This document shows positions 8,075 through 15,469 of a stretch of 64,000 nucleotides of DNA, piece after piece (within the stretch, counting starts at the first letter, position 1; the number at the start of each line of letters is the position of its first letter). Location of the stretch: positions 248,001 to 312,000 of the forward strand of contig NZ_BOMQ01000026.1 in NCBI RefSeq assembly GCF_016862275.1, in the 5' to 3' direction. The stretch comes from Actinoplanes nipponensis (GTDB lineage: Bacteria; Actinomycetota; Actinomycetes; Mycobacteriales; Micromonosporaceae). Below the pieces are notes generated by a model. That model made no database searches. It was not told the origin of the DNA and was given only the letters and a program-made list of their open reading frames with translations. The position numbers were made by a program, and so were the translations under genes.

Positions 8075-9091
8075 TCACTGCTCGGTGGCCACCACGTCCA
8101 CGTGCGGCCACGTCATCATCGCCGAGCCCCAGGTCAGGCCCCCGCCGAACGAGGTCGCCAGCAGCCGGTGCCCGGCCTGCAGCTGCTCGGCGCGGCAGGC
8201 GTCGCCCAGCGCCAGCGGGATCGACGCGGCGCCGGTGTTGCCGACCGTGGCGACGTTGCCGATGCAGCGCTGCGCCGGCACCCCGATCTGCTCGGCGACG
8301 CGGTCCAGGATCCGCTGGTTGGCCTGGTGGGCGACGAAGCGGTCGACGTCGGCGACGGTGTCCCCGGCGGCGTGCAGCACCCGCAGCGACGAGGCGGTCA
8401 TGTGCTCGACGGCCCGCCGGTAGACCTCCTGACCGGAGATCGACCAGTGCACGTCGTCGGACTCGGGCCCGGTGCGGGCCCGCTGCCGGCAGCCGCCGGC
8501 CTCGATCCGGATCAGGTCCGCGGCCGCGCCGTCGCTGCCCAGGTCGAACGGGCCGATCGCCCCGGGCTCGCCGGCCTCGCCGGCGCGCAGCACCACCGCA
8601 CCGGCGCCGTCACCGAACAGGATCGCCGGGCCGCGGGTCTCCGGGGTCTGCTGCAGGAAGTACGAGTTGGTCTCGGCGCCGATCAGCAGCACCCGCTCGG
8701 CGATGCCGGCGGCGATCAGCCCGGCGCAGGTGGCCAGGCCGTAGACGAAGCCGCTGCACACCGCGGCCAGGTCGAAGGCGGCGGCCGGGGCCACCCCGAC
8801 CCGCCAGGCGACCTCCGGGGCGGTGGCCGGGCTGAGCCGGTCCGGGGTGGTGGTGGCCACCACGACCGCGTCCACCGCGTCGGTCTGCGCCGACTTGAGC
8901 GCGTTGCGGCCGGCCGTCGTGGCCAGATCCGCCGTGGTGGTGCCCGGGTCGACGATGCGCCGCTGGGCGATGCCGGTGCGCCGGCGGATCCACTCGTCGC
9001 TGACGCCCAGGGCCGGCGCCAGCTCGGCGTTGGCGACCACCCGAGCGGGCACGGCGGTGCCCAGACCTTGCAGTACGGCGACTCTGCTCAC
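8075..9091 (-). CDS. fabH: Beta-ketoacyl-ACP synthase III (KAS III)
   Basis: Condensing enzyme of 338 residues that joins an acyl-CoA primer to malonyl-ACP at the start of fatty acid or polyketide synthesis. The Cys-His-Asn triad is present: Cys112 (AAVCSGF), His255 (VAHQANQR) and Asn285 (VGNTGAAS). The GTG at 9091 follows AAGGAGAG at five bases and gives the family start RVAVLQGLGTAVP; the longer open frame to 9268 has no protein-like character. No other fatty-acid gene, acyl carrier protein or polyketide synthase is nearby, so this is probably a second copy outside the main fab cluster. About 236 bases upstream are non-coding and contain a 7-bp inverted repeat (9237-9256). Confidence 0.92.
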   Translation of the reverse strand: MSRVAVLQGLGTAVPARVVANAELAPALGVSDEWIRRRTGIAQRRIVDPGTTTADLATTAGRNALKSAQTDAVDAVVVATTTPDRLSPATAPEVAWRVGVAPAAAFDLAAVCSGFVYGLATCAGLIAAGIAERVLLIGAETNSYFLQQTPETRGPAILFGDGAGAVVLRAGEAGEPGAIGPFDLGSDGAAADLIRIEAGGCRQRARTGPESDDVHWSISGQEVYRRAVEHMTASSLRVLHAAGDTVADVDRFVAHQANQRILDRVAEQIGVPAQRCIGNVATVGNTGAASIPLALGDACRAEQLQAGHRLLATSFGGGLTWGSAMMTWPHVDVVATEQ

Positions 9092-9327
9092 AACTCTCCT
9101 TCGCGGGTGGTCCCTGCCGGTGACGCGACCACCAGCATCGGCTGCGTACGCCGTACCCCCGCCTCGCCACCGCACACCGCCGGGGAAAGTCCGCCGTTCG
9201 AGTCGCCTGGCCCGGGTCGCGCGCGCAGCATTTCGTCCACCGTATGTCGACGGTGGGCCCCGGCACACGACCTACCCGGCGGTAGCCGTGCCAACGTGGG
9301 CAAGGCAACTCCGCCGGCCCCCTCGGG

Positions 9328-9717
9328 TCAGGAGGTGGGCAGGCCCCGTTCGCCCGCGCTGCGCTCCACGCAGAACTCGTTGCCCTCCGGGTCGCGCATG
9401 GTGACCCAGCCCAGGCCCTCGGGGGTGCGGTGGTCCTCGTAGACGGTGGCGCCCAGCGCGAGCAGCCGTTGCACGGTCTCGTCGCGGGTGCCCTCCGGCG
9501 GCTGGATGTCCAGGTGGACCCGGTTCTTGCCGGCCTTGACGTCGCCCACCCGGATGAACAGCAGCCCCGGCGCGCCCGGCTGCGGCGCGGTGATCAGCAC
9601 CTCGTCGTCGTCGGGCTCCTCGTCGGGAAGGTAGCCGGTCACCGCGAGCCAGAACCGGGCCAGCGCGTGCGGGTCGTGGGCGTCGATCGTGATGTGGCGT
9701 ACCGGATTGAGGATCAT
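9328..9717 (-). CDS. VOC-family (glyoxalase-like) protein
   Basis: Single vicinal-oxygen-chelate module pair of 129 residues. Strand patterns VRHITIDAHDPHALARFW, NRVHLDIQ and TMRDPEGNEFCV are typical of the actinobacterial glyoxalase-like subfamily, with His and Glu ligands that could bind a divalent metal. The reaction is not known; relatives include small-molecule resistance proteins and isomerases. The ATG at 9717 begins at the first strand; the longer open frame is not supported. It is divergent from the ribosomal protection gene, sharing a 115-base upstream region, but no common role is shown. A close structural relative lies at 54740-55162. Confidence 0.85.
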   Translation of the reverse strand: MILNPVRHITIDAHDPHALARFWLAVTGYLPDEEPDDDEVLITAPQPGAPGLLFIRVGDVKAGKNRVHLDIQPPEGTRDETVQRLLALGATVYEDHRTPEGLGWVTMRDPEGNEFCVERSAGERGLPTS

Positions 9718-9832
9718 GGCCGGCAGCCTAACCGGCTCCCGGTCCGGCCGGGCGCCCGCAAAAACCGGTGGCCGGCCGGGCCCCGGCCGCCGATGATGAG
9801 GCGTCCGAGGTCCCCTGCACGAGGAGAGCGTC

Positions 9833-9940
9833 ATGCGAGCTGCGTCGGTGTCCCGCCCGGCCCCTGTCGCCTCCCCGAAGGACCTGACGCGCCTTGTCCC
9901 TGCTCAACCTGGCCATCCTGGCCCACGTCGACGCCGGTAA
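9833..9940 (+). CDS. Possible 35-residue leader ORF overlapping the ribosomal protection gene
   Basis: Small ORF starting at an ATG preceded by GAGGAG at six bases, a far better ribosome-binding site than that of the resistance gene. It runs in another frame and stops at 9940, 44 bases inside the downstream coding region. Ribosomes finishing here could feed translation of the TTG-started resistance gene, or the ORF could be an attenuation peptide like the one known upstream of tet(M). The peptide (MRAASVSRPAPVASPKDLTR at its start) has no recognisable family. It may also be fortuitous. Confidence 0.35.
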   Translation: MRAASVSRPAPVASPKDLTRLVPAQPGHPGPRRRR

Positions 9941-11762
9941 GACCAGCCTGACCGAGCGGCTGCTGTACGACGCCGGGGTCATCGACCACGCCGGCAGCGT
10001 CGATGCCGGCACCACCCGCACCGACACCCTCGACCTGGAACGCCGCCGCGGCATCACCATCAAGGCGGCGGTGGTCGCGTTCGGTGTCGGCGAGCACACG
10101 GTCACCCTCATCGACACCCCGGGCCACCCCGACTTCATCGCCGAGGTGGAACGGGTGCTCGGCGTGCTCGACGGCGCCGTGCTGGTGGTCTCCGCCGTCG
10201 AGGGGGTCCAGGCCCAGACCCGGATCCTGTTCCGCACCCTGACCCGGCTGCGGATACCCACCCTCATCTTCGTCAACAAGATCGACCGGCGGGGCGCGCG
10301 GACCGGGTCGCTGCTCGACGAGCTCCACCGGCGCCTCGGCCCGGACATCGTCGCGCTGAACACCGTGCGCGGGGCGGGCACCCGTACCGCCGAGGTCGTC
10401 GCCGGCCCGGACCCGGCGCTGGGCGAGCTGCTCGCCGAGCGCGACGACCGCCTGCTCGCGGCCCTGGTCGACGACCGGCCGGTCGGCGCCGCGCGGCTGC
10501 ACCGCGCGCTCGCCGCGCAGACCCGCCGCGCGCAGCTGCACCCGGTGCTGTTCGGCTCGGCGATCACCGGCGCCGGGGTGCCCGAGCTGCGGGCCGCCCT
10601 GACCGACCTGCTGCCGGCGGCCGGCGGCGACCCGGCCGGGCCGCTGTCCGGCACCGTGTTCAAGGTCGAGCGCGGCCCGGCCGGCGAGAAGCTCGCCTAC
10701 GCCCGGCTGTTCTCCGGCACCCTGCGGGTACGCGACCGGCCGGGCCCCGACCCCGCCGACAAGGTCACCGCCGTGGAGGTGTTCACCGCCGGGGCCACGG
10801 CGCGCCGCCCGGCCGTCACCGCGGGCCGGATCGCCCGGCTGCGGGGGCTGCACGCCGTCCGCGTCGGCGACCCGCTCGGCGCCGCGCCGCCCGGACCCGG
10901 CCGGCAGTTCGCGCCGCCGAGCCTGGGCACCGTCGTCATACCCGCCGACCCGCGCCGGCGCGGCGCCCTCTACGCCGCCCTGTCCCGGCTGGCCGAGCAG
11001 GACCCGCTGATCGGGCTGCGGCCCGACCTGTCGCTCACCCTCTACGGCGAGGTGCAGAAGGAGGTCATCGCGGCCACCCTCGCCGACGAGCACGGCCTGC
11101 GGGTGCGCTTCACGCCCACCACCACCCTGTGCACCGAGCGGCTGACCGGCACCGGCGAGGCGGTCGCCCGCATCGGCGAGGACACCAACCCGGACCTGGC
11201 CACCGTCGGGCTGCGGGCCGCCCCGGGCCCGCCCGGCGGCGGCATCACCTTCACCCTCGGCGTGGAACTGGGCTCGATGCCGCCGGCGTTCTTCACCGCC
11301 GTCGAGGAGTCCGTGCGCGACACCCTCACCCGCGGCCCGCACGGCTGGCCGGTGCCCGACTGCGCGGTCACCATGACCCACAGCGGCTACCTGGCGCGGC
11401 AGAGCCACGCCCACGGCACCTTCGACAAGAGCATGTCCAGCACCGCCGGCGACTTCCGCCGGCTCACCCGCCGGGTGCTGGGCGTTGCCCTGGCCCGGGC
11501 CGGCACGCGGGTCTGCGAGCCGATCCACCGGTTCACCCTGGAGCTGCCCACCGACACCCTCGGCGCGGTCCTGCCGGTGCTCGGCGCGCTGCGCGGCGTA
11601 CCCCTGCACACCGCGCCGGACGGCCCGGTCTGCCTGGTCGAGGGTGAGCTGCCGGCAGCCCGCGTGCACGAGCTACGGCAGCGGCTACCCGCCCTGACCC
11701 GCGGCGAGGGCGTCCTGGACGCCGCGTTCGACCACTACGCCCCGGCCCCCGAGCGACGGTGA
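9894..11762 (+). CDS. Tetracycline-resistance-type ribosomal protection GTPase
   Basis: Translational GTPase of 622 residues related to TetM/OtrA, which bind the ribosome like EF-G and dislodge tetracyclines. G motifs are intact: AHVDAGKTS (residues 10-18), RRGITI, DTPGH, NKID and a GSA-type G5. Domains II-V follow, including the segment with SYLARQSHAHGTFDKSMSST that forms the domain IV tip region. The length is close to the family norm of about 640. The TTG at 9894 gives the conserved N-terminus LNLAILAHVDAGKT; ATG starts nearby are out of frame. The GTPase is well supported, while real tetracycline protection is inferred from the family. No biosynthetic genes are adjacent. Translation may be linked to the small ORF that overlaps its start. 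Confidence 0.9.
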   Translation: MSLLNLAILAHVDAGKTSLTERLLYDAGVIDHAGSVDAGTTRTDTLDLERRRGITIKAAVVAFGVGEHTVTLIDTPGHPDFIAEVERVLGVLDGAVLVVSAVEGVQAQTRILFRTLTRLRIPTLIFVNKIDRRGARTGSLLDELHRRLGPDIVALNTVRGAGTRTAEVVAGPDPALGELLAERDDRLLAALVDDRPVGAARLHRALAAQTRRAQLHPVLFGSAITGAGVPELRAALTDLLPAAGGDPAGPLSGTVFKVERGPAGEKLAYARLFSGTLRVRDRPGPDPADKVTAVEVFTAGATARRPAVTAGRIARLRGLHAVRVGDPLGAAPPGPGRQFAPPSLGTVVIPADPRRRGALYAALSRLAEQDPLIGLRPDLSLTLYGEVQKEVIAATLADEHGLRVRFTPTTTLCTERLTGTGEAVARIGEDTNPDLATVGLRAAPGPPGGGITFTLGVELGSMPPAFFTAVEESVRDTLTRGPHGWPVPDCAVTMTHSGYLARQSHAHGTFDKSMSSTAGDFRRLTRRVLGVALARAGTRVCEPIHRFTLELPTDTLGAVLPVLGALRGVPLHTAPDGPVCLVEGELPAARVHELRQRLPALTRGEGVLDAAFDHYAPAPERR

Positions 11763-11766
11763 TCGC

Positions 11767-12234
11767 TCACAGGTCCAGGAAGGCGGCGATCGCCTCCACC
11801 ACCAGGGCGTGGTCGTCGGCCTGGGGCAACCCCGACACCGTCACCACCCCGACCACCCCCACGTCGGGCACCCGCACCGGGAACGCCCCACCGTGCGCGG
11901 CGTAGTCGGCCGGGTCCACGCCGAACTTCGCGTCCAGCGCGTCGCCTCTGGCCGCCAGCCGCCGGCCGACCAGGTAGGACGATGCGGCGAAACGCTCCAC
12001 CACCCGCACCTTGCGGGCGATCCACGCGTCGTTGTCGGCCGTGCTGCCCGGCAGCGCCGCGTGGAACAGCTGCTGGGTGCCGCGGCGGATGTCCACCGCC
12101 ACCGGCAGGTCCCGGGTGGTCGCCAGATCGACCAGCAGGCTGCCCAGGTGCCAGGCGTCCGCGTTGTCGAACCGGGCGAACGTCAGGCGCCGCTCCTGCT
12201 CCTCGAGCGCTGCGATGAGATCGTCGTCGGTCAT
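11767..12234 (-). CDS. UPF0303 / heme-degrading-domain (HbpS-like) protein
   Basis: Cytoplasmic protein of 155 residues. The pattern LTFARFDNADAWHLGSLL, then PVAVDIRRGTQQLFHAALPG, and AAHGGAFPVRVPDVGVVGVVTVSGLPQ matches the UPF0303 family, which shares the HbpS/PduO-C fold. Members bind heme or act in small-molecule metabolism, but the reaction is unsettled. The ATG at 12234 is preferred; a TTG further upstream is possible. A 29-residue membrane peptide gene lies 21 bases upstream on the same strand and may be co-transcribed. It is convergent with the ribosomal protection gene (4 bases apart). Confidence 0.82.
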   Translation of the reverse strand: MTDDDLIAALEEQERRLTFARFDNADAWHLGSLLVDLATTRDLPVAVDIRRGTQQLFHAALPGSTADNDAWIARKVRVVERFAASSYLVGRRLAARGDALDAKFGVDPADYAAHGGAFPVRVPDVGVVGVVTVSGLPQADDHALVVEAIAAFLDL

Positions 12235-12255
12235 GGCGCCATTGTCCGGCAAAGA

Positions 12256-12345
12256 TCAGCTTCGGCCACGGCTACGGCGCAACCAGATCCCCAGCGAGCC
12301 CAGGATCACGAACACCACCGCCGCACAGCAGACCGCCTTGAACAC
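12256..12345 (-). CDS. Predicted 29-residue single-span membrane protein
   Basis: Short ORF reading MFKAVCCAAVVFVILGSL then GIWLRRSRGRS. One hydrophobic segment of about 18 residues with two adjacent Cys is followed by a positively charged tail, so the topology should be N-out/C-in. GGGAGG lies about eight bases before the GTG start; a second in-frame GTG at 12351 is possible. It lies just upstream of the UPF0303 gene on the same strand and divergent from the EEP phosphatase gene. I do not recognise a family. Small single-span proteins of this sort often act as regulators of membrane complexes, but nothing here shows that. Confidence 0.5.
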   Translation of the reverse strand: MFKAVCCAAVVFVILGSLGIWLRRSRGRS

Positions 12346-12381
12346 AGCCACCCTCCCACGTTGCCGCTAAGGTCTAACCCC

Positions 12382-13173
12382 GTGCGCCTGGCCACCTTCA
12401 ACCTGCTGCACGGCAGGTCCCTGTCCGACGGCACCGTACACGCCGACCGCATCGCCGCCGCCGTCGCCGACCTGGACGCCGACGTGCTGGGCCTGCAGGA
12501 GGTGGACCGGGCCCAGCCGCGCAGCGGCCTGCTCGACCTGACCGCCATCGCCGCCGAGGCGATGGGCGCCCCCGTGCACCGCTTCGCCGCCGCCGTGGTG
12601 GGCACCCCGGGGGAGCGGTGGCAGCCCTGGCGCTCCGACGACGACAACGCCCACCCGCTCTACGGCATCGCGCTGGTCAGCCGCTGGCCCGTGCTGCGCT
12701 GGCAGATCACCCAGCTGCCGGCCGCGCCGGTGCGCTCCCCGGTGTGGATCCCCGGGCCCGGCGGGGGACTGATGATGCTCAAGGACGAGCCGAGGATCCT
12801 GCTCGCCGCCGTCGTCGACGCCCCCACCGGGCCGATGACCGTGGCCAACACCCACCTGTCGTTCGTGCCCGGCTGGAACGTGCGCCAGCTGCGCGCCGCC
12901 GTCCGGGCCCTGCGCGCCCTGCCGGCGCCGCGGATCCTGCTCGGCGACCTCAACATGCCCTCCGGGCCGGTGCGGGCCTTCTCCGGCTGGCGGCCGCTGG
13001 CCCGCCGGGCCACCTACCCCAGCCCGTCGCCGCGCGCGCAGCTCGACCACATCCTGGCCGACCCGCGCGGGGCGGGGCTGCTCGGACCCGTCGTGCAGGT
13101 ACGCACCCCCGCCGTGGGGGTTTCCGACCACCGGCCGCTGGTCGTGCACCTGGACCCGCCCCCGGCCGACTAG
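12382..13173 (+). CDS. Endonuclease/exonuclease/phosphatase (EEP) family hydrolase
   Basis: Metal-dependent phosphodiesterase-fold enzyme of 263 residues. The EEP catalytic motifs appear in order: ATFNLLHG (metal-binding Asn), LGLQEVDRAQ (Glu), NTHLSF (His), LLGDLNMP (Asp/Asn), QLDHIL and VSDHRPLVV (C-terminal catalytic His). No signal peptide is visible, so it is probably cytoplasmic. The substrate could be nucleic acid, a phospholipid or an inositol phosphate; the family does not decide. The GTG at 12382 starts exactly at the first strand; a much longer open frame upstream is not protein-like. Its TAG overlaps the stop of the convergent metallo-hydrolase by four bases. Confidence 0.87.
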   Translation: MRLATFNLLHGRSLSDGTVHADRIAAAVADLDADVLGLQEVDRAQPRSGLLDLTAIAAEAMGAPVHRFAAAVVGTPGERWQPWRSDDDNAHPLYGIALVSRWPVLRWQITQLPAAPVRSPVWIPGPGGGLMMLKDEPRILLAAVVDAPTGPMTVANTHLSFVPGWNVRQLRAAVRALRALPAPRILLGDLNMPSGPVRAFSGWRPLARRATYPSPSPRAQLDHILADPRGAGLLGPVVQVRTPAVGVSDHRPLVVHLDPPPAD

Positions 13174-14003
13174 ATCCCCTCGAAGGGGGCCTGGAAGCGG
13201 ATGGCCCAGTCGTCCTCGCGGCCCCGGCGCTCCAGGAAGGCCCTGGTGGCGGCGAAGTCGTCGAACCAGGCCGGCAGGGGGCGCAGCCGGCGGCCCAGCG
13301 AACGGCCGAAGTTGTCCCAGTGCACCGGCACGATCAGCCGCGGGCGGATGGCCTCGACGACGTGGTGCCAGTAGTCGTCGCGGAACGCGGCCGGCTGCCG
13401 GCCCAGCGCGCCGATCCCCAGATAGAGCACCTCGGCGCGGACACCGGCGAACGCGCCGGGGACGAAGTTGGCGCTGGGGTGGATGAAGACCGACCCGCTC
13501 GGGTGGACGAGGTGGAAGGAGAAGCAGCCGCCGTCGCGGTAGCGGCTCGCCCGCGCCGGGGTGGCCAGCGGCTCCCGGATCGACCCCGGGTACCGGTTGC
13601 CGGGGCTGTGCCGGCCCTCGAAGACCCGCACGGTGAAGTCGCCGACGGTGTACTCCCGGCCGTGGGCAATCGGCTGCAGGCAGGCCTCGGGCAGTCCCGC
13701 GCCTCGGCCGACGTTCAGGGCGGACTCCGACCCGTACAGCGTCCCGCCGACCTGCTTGATCACCTCGGGTGCGTCCATGACGTGGTCGTAGTGAGCGTGG
13801 GCCACGAAGACGGCATCCAGGCTGGTCACCCCACCCTTCGCCAAGGCCCGGCGGACCCGCCCGGGGTCGGGGGCAATGCGTCCCAGGCCCACCCGCAGCA
13901 GCGACGGCCGGGTGAGGAAGGCATCGGTGAAGATGCCCACCGTGCCGTCGCTGACGTGCACCGAGGAGGTGCCGTAGAAGGTGCACCGGACCGCGCCGGA
14001 CAT
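13170..14003 (-). CDS. MBL-fold metallo-hydrolase
   Basis: Metallo-beta-lactamase-fold hydrolase of 277 residues. The zinc signature HxHxDH is present as AHAHYDH at about residue 69, with further ligand candidates EGRHSP and the C-terminal VPVHWDNF. This last pattern is typical of the UlaG-like/L-ascorbate-6-phosphate-lactonase-related group. The substrate is unknown. The N-terminal strand VRCTFYGTSSVHV supports the chosen ATG. It lies immediately downstream of the GNAT gene (three bases apart) on the same strand, so they form a two-gene unit, though no shared chemistry is obvious. Confidence 0.88.
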   Translation of the reverse strand: MSGAVRCTFYGTSSVHVSDGTVGIFTDAFLTRPSLLRVGLGRIAPDPGRVRRALAKGGVTSLDAVFVAHAHYDHVMDAPEVIKQVGGTLYGSESALNVGRGAGLPEACLQPIAHGREYTVGDFTVRVFEGRHSPGNRYPGSIREPLATPARASRYRDGGCFSFHLVHPSGSVFIHPSANFVPGAFAGVRAEVLYLGIGALGRQPAAFRDDYWHHVVEAIRPRLIVPVHWDNFGRSLGRRLRPLPAWFDDFAATRAFLERRGREDDWAIRFQAPFEGI

Positions 14004-14006
14004 CGG

Positions 14007-14501
14007 TCAGGGCCGCCACTCGAACAGCAGCTCCAGCCCGTCCTGCTCGTCCCACTGCTCGCCGACCCGCTCGAAGCCGAACCCGGCGATCGTCGCCAGC
14101 GACGCCACGTTGGCCGGGCTGATGCTGGCCCGCACGACCCGTACCGCCGGCTCGCGCCGGGCCCGCTCCAGCAGCGCCGCCAGCATCTGCTTGGCGTAAC
14201 CCCGCCGCCGGTACGCCGGATCCACTGAGTAGCCGACCTCGACCCTCCCGTCGGCGTCCGGCGGGCCGTGGAAACCGGCGTGCCCGACCACCATCCCGCC
14301 GGGCTCGGCCACCGCCGCCCGGGCGACCCACTCCGCGCTGGCCGGATCCCGGGCGATCTGCTCCCGGCGGATCTCCCACAGCCAGCGCTCGGACACCAGG
14401 AACTCGCTGAGCGGGTGACCGGCGGCGGCGCCGGCCGCCGGCAGGTCCCCGGCGATCAGCGCGTCGAGCGCGGCCGGCGGCAGTCTGACGAAACGGATCA
14501 C
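14007..14501 (-). CDS. GNAT-family N-acetyltransferase
   Basis: Acetyl-CoA-dependent acyltransferase of 164 residues. The acetyl-CoA binding motif A is clear: VEVGYSVDPAYRRRGYAKQM, followed by the alpha-helix LLERARREP and the strand-helix VRASISPANVASLATIAGFGF of motif B. It most resembles the RimJ/RimL-like and small-molecule GNATs. The acceptor substrate cannot be deduced. The ATG is preceded by the divergent ohrR promoter region (73 bases apart), and it is transcribed in front of the MBL-fold hydrolase. Confidence 0.88.
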   Translation of the reverse strand: MIRFVRLPPAALDALIAGDLPAAGAAAGHPLSEFLVSERWLWEIRREQIARDPASAEWVARAAVAEPGGMVVGHAGFHGPPDADGRVEVGYSVDPAYRRRGYAKQMLAALLERARREPAVRVVRASISPANVASLATIAGFGFERVGEQWDEQDGLELLFEWRP

Positions 14502-14536
14502 CCGGCGATCCTAGGGCCTGTGTTCATCGCCACTTC

Positions 14537-14567
14537 AGTTGTGCACAACTCAATCGCGCACTAGCGT
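14537..14567 (+). promoter_or_regulatory. ohrR promoter with palindromic operator
   Basis: A perfect 14-bp palindrome AGTTGTGCACAACT (14537-14550) overlaps a -35 box TTGTGC (14539-14544). A 17-base spacer leads to the -10 box TAGCGT (14562-14567). The predicted start is at the ohrR ATG (14575), so the transcript would be leaderless. A MarR-type dimer bound here would block the polymerase, giving autorepression of ohrR-ohr-hydrolase. Confidence 0.6.
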
Positions 14568-14574
14568 TCTCGGC

Positions 14575-15021
14575 ATGGCAGGCACCGACACCACCGGACT
14601 CGAGCAGATGATCTGCTTCGAACTCCACGCCGCCTCCCGGGCCATGACCAGCCTCTACCGCCCCGCCCTGGAAGCCCTCGGCCTCACCTACCCGCAATAC
14701 CTCGCCCTACGCGTCATCTGGCACCGCGGCCGACTCACCGTCCGCGACCTCGGCGCCGCCCTGCGCCTCGACAGCGGCACCCTCTCGCCCCTGCTCAAAC
14801 GCCTCGAACACCAGGGCCTCATCCACCGCCAACGCGGCACCGACGACGAACGCACCGTCTGGATCAGCCCCACCCCCGCCGGCGCCGCCCTCGAACACCG
14901 CGTCGCCGACCTGCCCCACCGCCTCGCCTGCGCCCTCGACCTCACCATCGAGGAATTCACCCAACTGCACCACCTGCTCACCCGCATCCGCGGCGCGGCA
15001 GCCACCGCCAGCACCATCTGA
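14575..15021 (+). CDS. ohrR: MarR-family organic-peroxide sensor OhrR
   Basis: Winged-helix repressor of 148 residues. The N-terminus carries the reactive cysteine in the OhrR context (EQMICFELHAASRAMTSLYRP); oxidation of this Cys by organic peroxides releases the DNA. The winged helix is seen in LTVRDLGAALRLDSGTLSPLLKRLE followed by the wing RQRGTDDERTVW. It is placed directly before ohr (17 bases), the standard arrangement. Its ATG coincides with the predicted start of transcription, and a 14-bp palindrome covers the -35 box. Control of the downstream hydrolase gene is also likely because the spacing is short. Confidence 0.93.
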   Translation: MAGTDTTGLEQMICFELHAASRAMTSLYRPALEALGLTYPQYLALRVIWHRGRLTVRDLGAALRLDSGTLSPLLKRLEHQGLIHRQRGTDDERTVWISPTPAGAALEHRVADLPHRLACALDLTIEEFTQLHHLLTRIRGAAATASTI

Positions 15022-15038
15022 CCAAGGAGCGACCCACC

Positions 15039-15458
15039 ATGACCGCTGTCTACACCGCATCCGCCACCGCCACCGGCGACGGCCGCGGCGGCCACACCCG
15101 CTCCAGCGACGGCGTCCTCGACCTCGACCTCGCCGTCCCCAAGGAGATGGGCGGCCCCGGCGGCCACCTCACCAACCCCGAACAGCTCTTCGCCGCCGGC
15201 TACGCCGCCTGCTTCCACAGCGCCCTCAAGCTCGTCGCCGGCAAGCAGAAGATCACCCTCACCGACACCGCCATCACCGTCGACGTCGGCATCGGCCCCA
15301 ACGACAAGGGCGGCTACGGCCTCACCGTCGCCATCGAAGCCGAACTGCCCGGCCTCGACGAAGCCACCGCCCACAGCCTCATCGAGGCCGCCCACCAGGT
15401 CTGCCCCTACAGCAACGCCACCCGGGGCAACGTGGACGTCAACCTCACCATCGCCTGA
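15039..15458 (+). CDS. ohr: Organic hydroperoxide resistance protein Ohr
   Basis: Thiol-dependent peroxidase of 139 residues of the OsmC/Ohr family that reduces organic hydroperoxides. Both catalytic cysteines are present in their family contexts: AAGYAACFHSAL (peroxidatic) and AHQVCPYSNATRGN (resolving). The usual length is about 140. AAGGAG precedes the ATG at eight bases. It is the second gene of the ohrR-ohr-hydrolase unit and is expected to be induced when OhrR is oxidised. Confidence 0.95.
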   Translation: MTAVYTASATATGDGRGGHTRSSDGVLDLDLAVPKEMGGPGGHLTNPEQLFAAGYAACFHSALKLVAGKQKITLTDTAITVDVGIGPNDKGGYGLTVAIEAELPGLDEATAHSLIEAAHQVCPYSNATRGNVDVNLTIA

Positions 15459-15469
15459 CGGGAGCAGCC

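Noticed and set aside
9831..11669. 612-residue minus-strand frame
   Set aside because: Antisense shadow of the ribosomal protection gene, low-complexity composition.
12367..14379. 670-residue minus-strand frame
   Set aside because: Runs through the EEP, MBL-fold and GNAT loci in the wrong frame and has no protein-like motifs.
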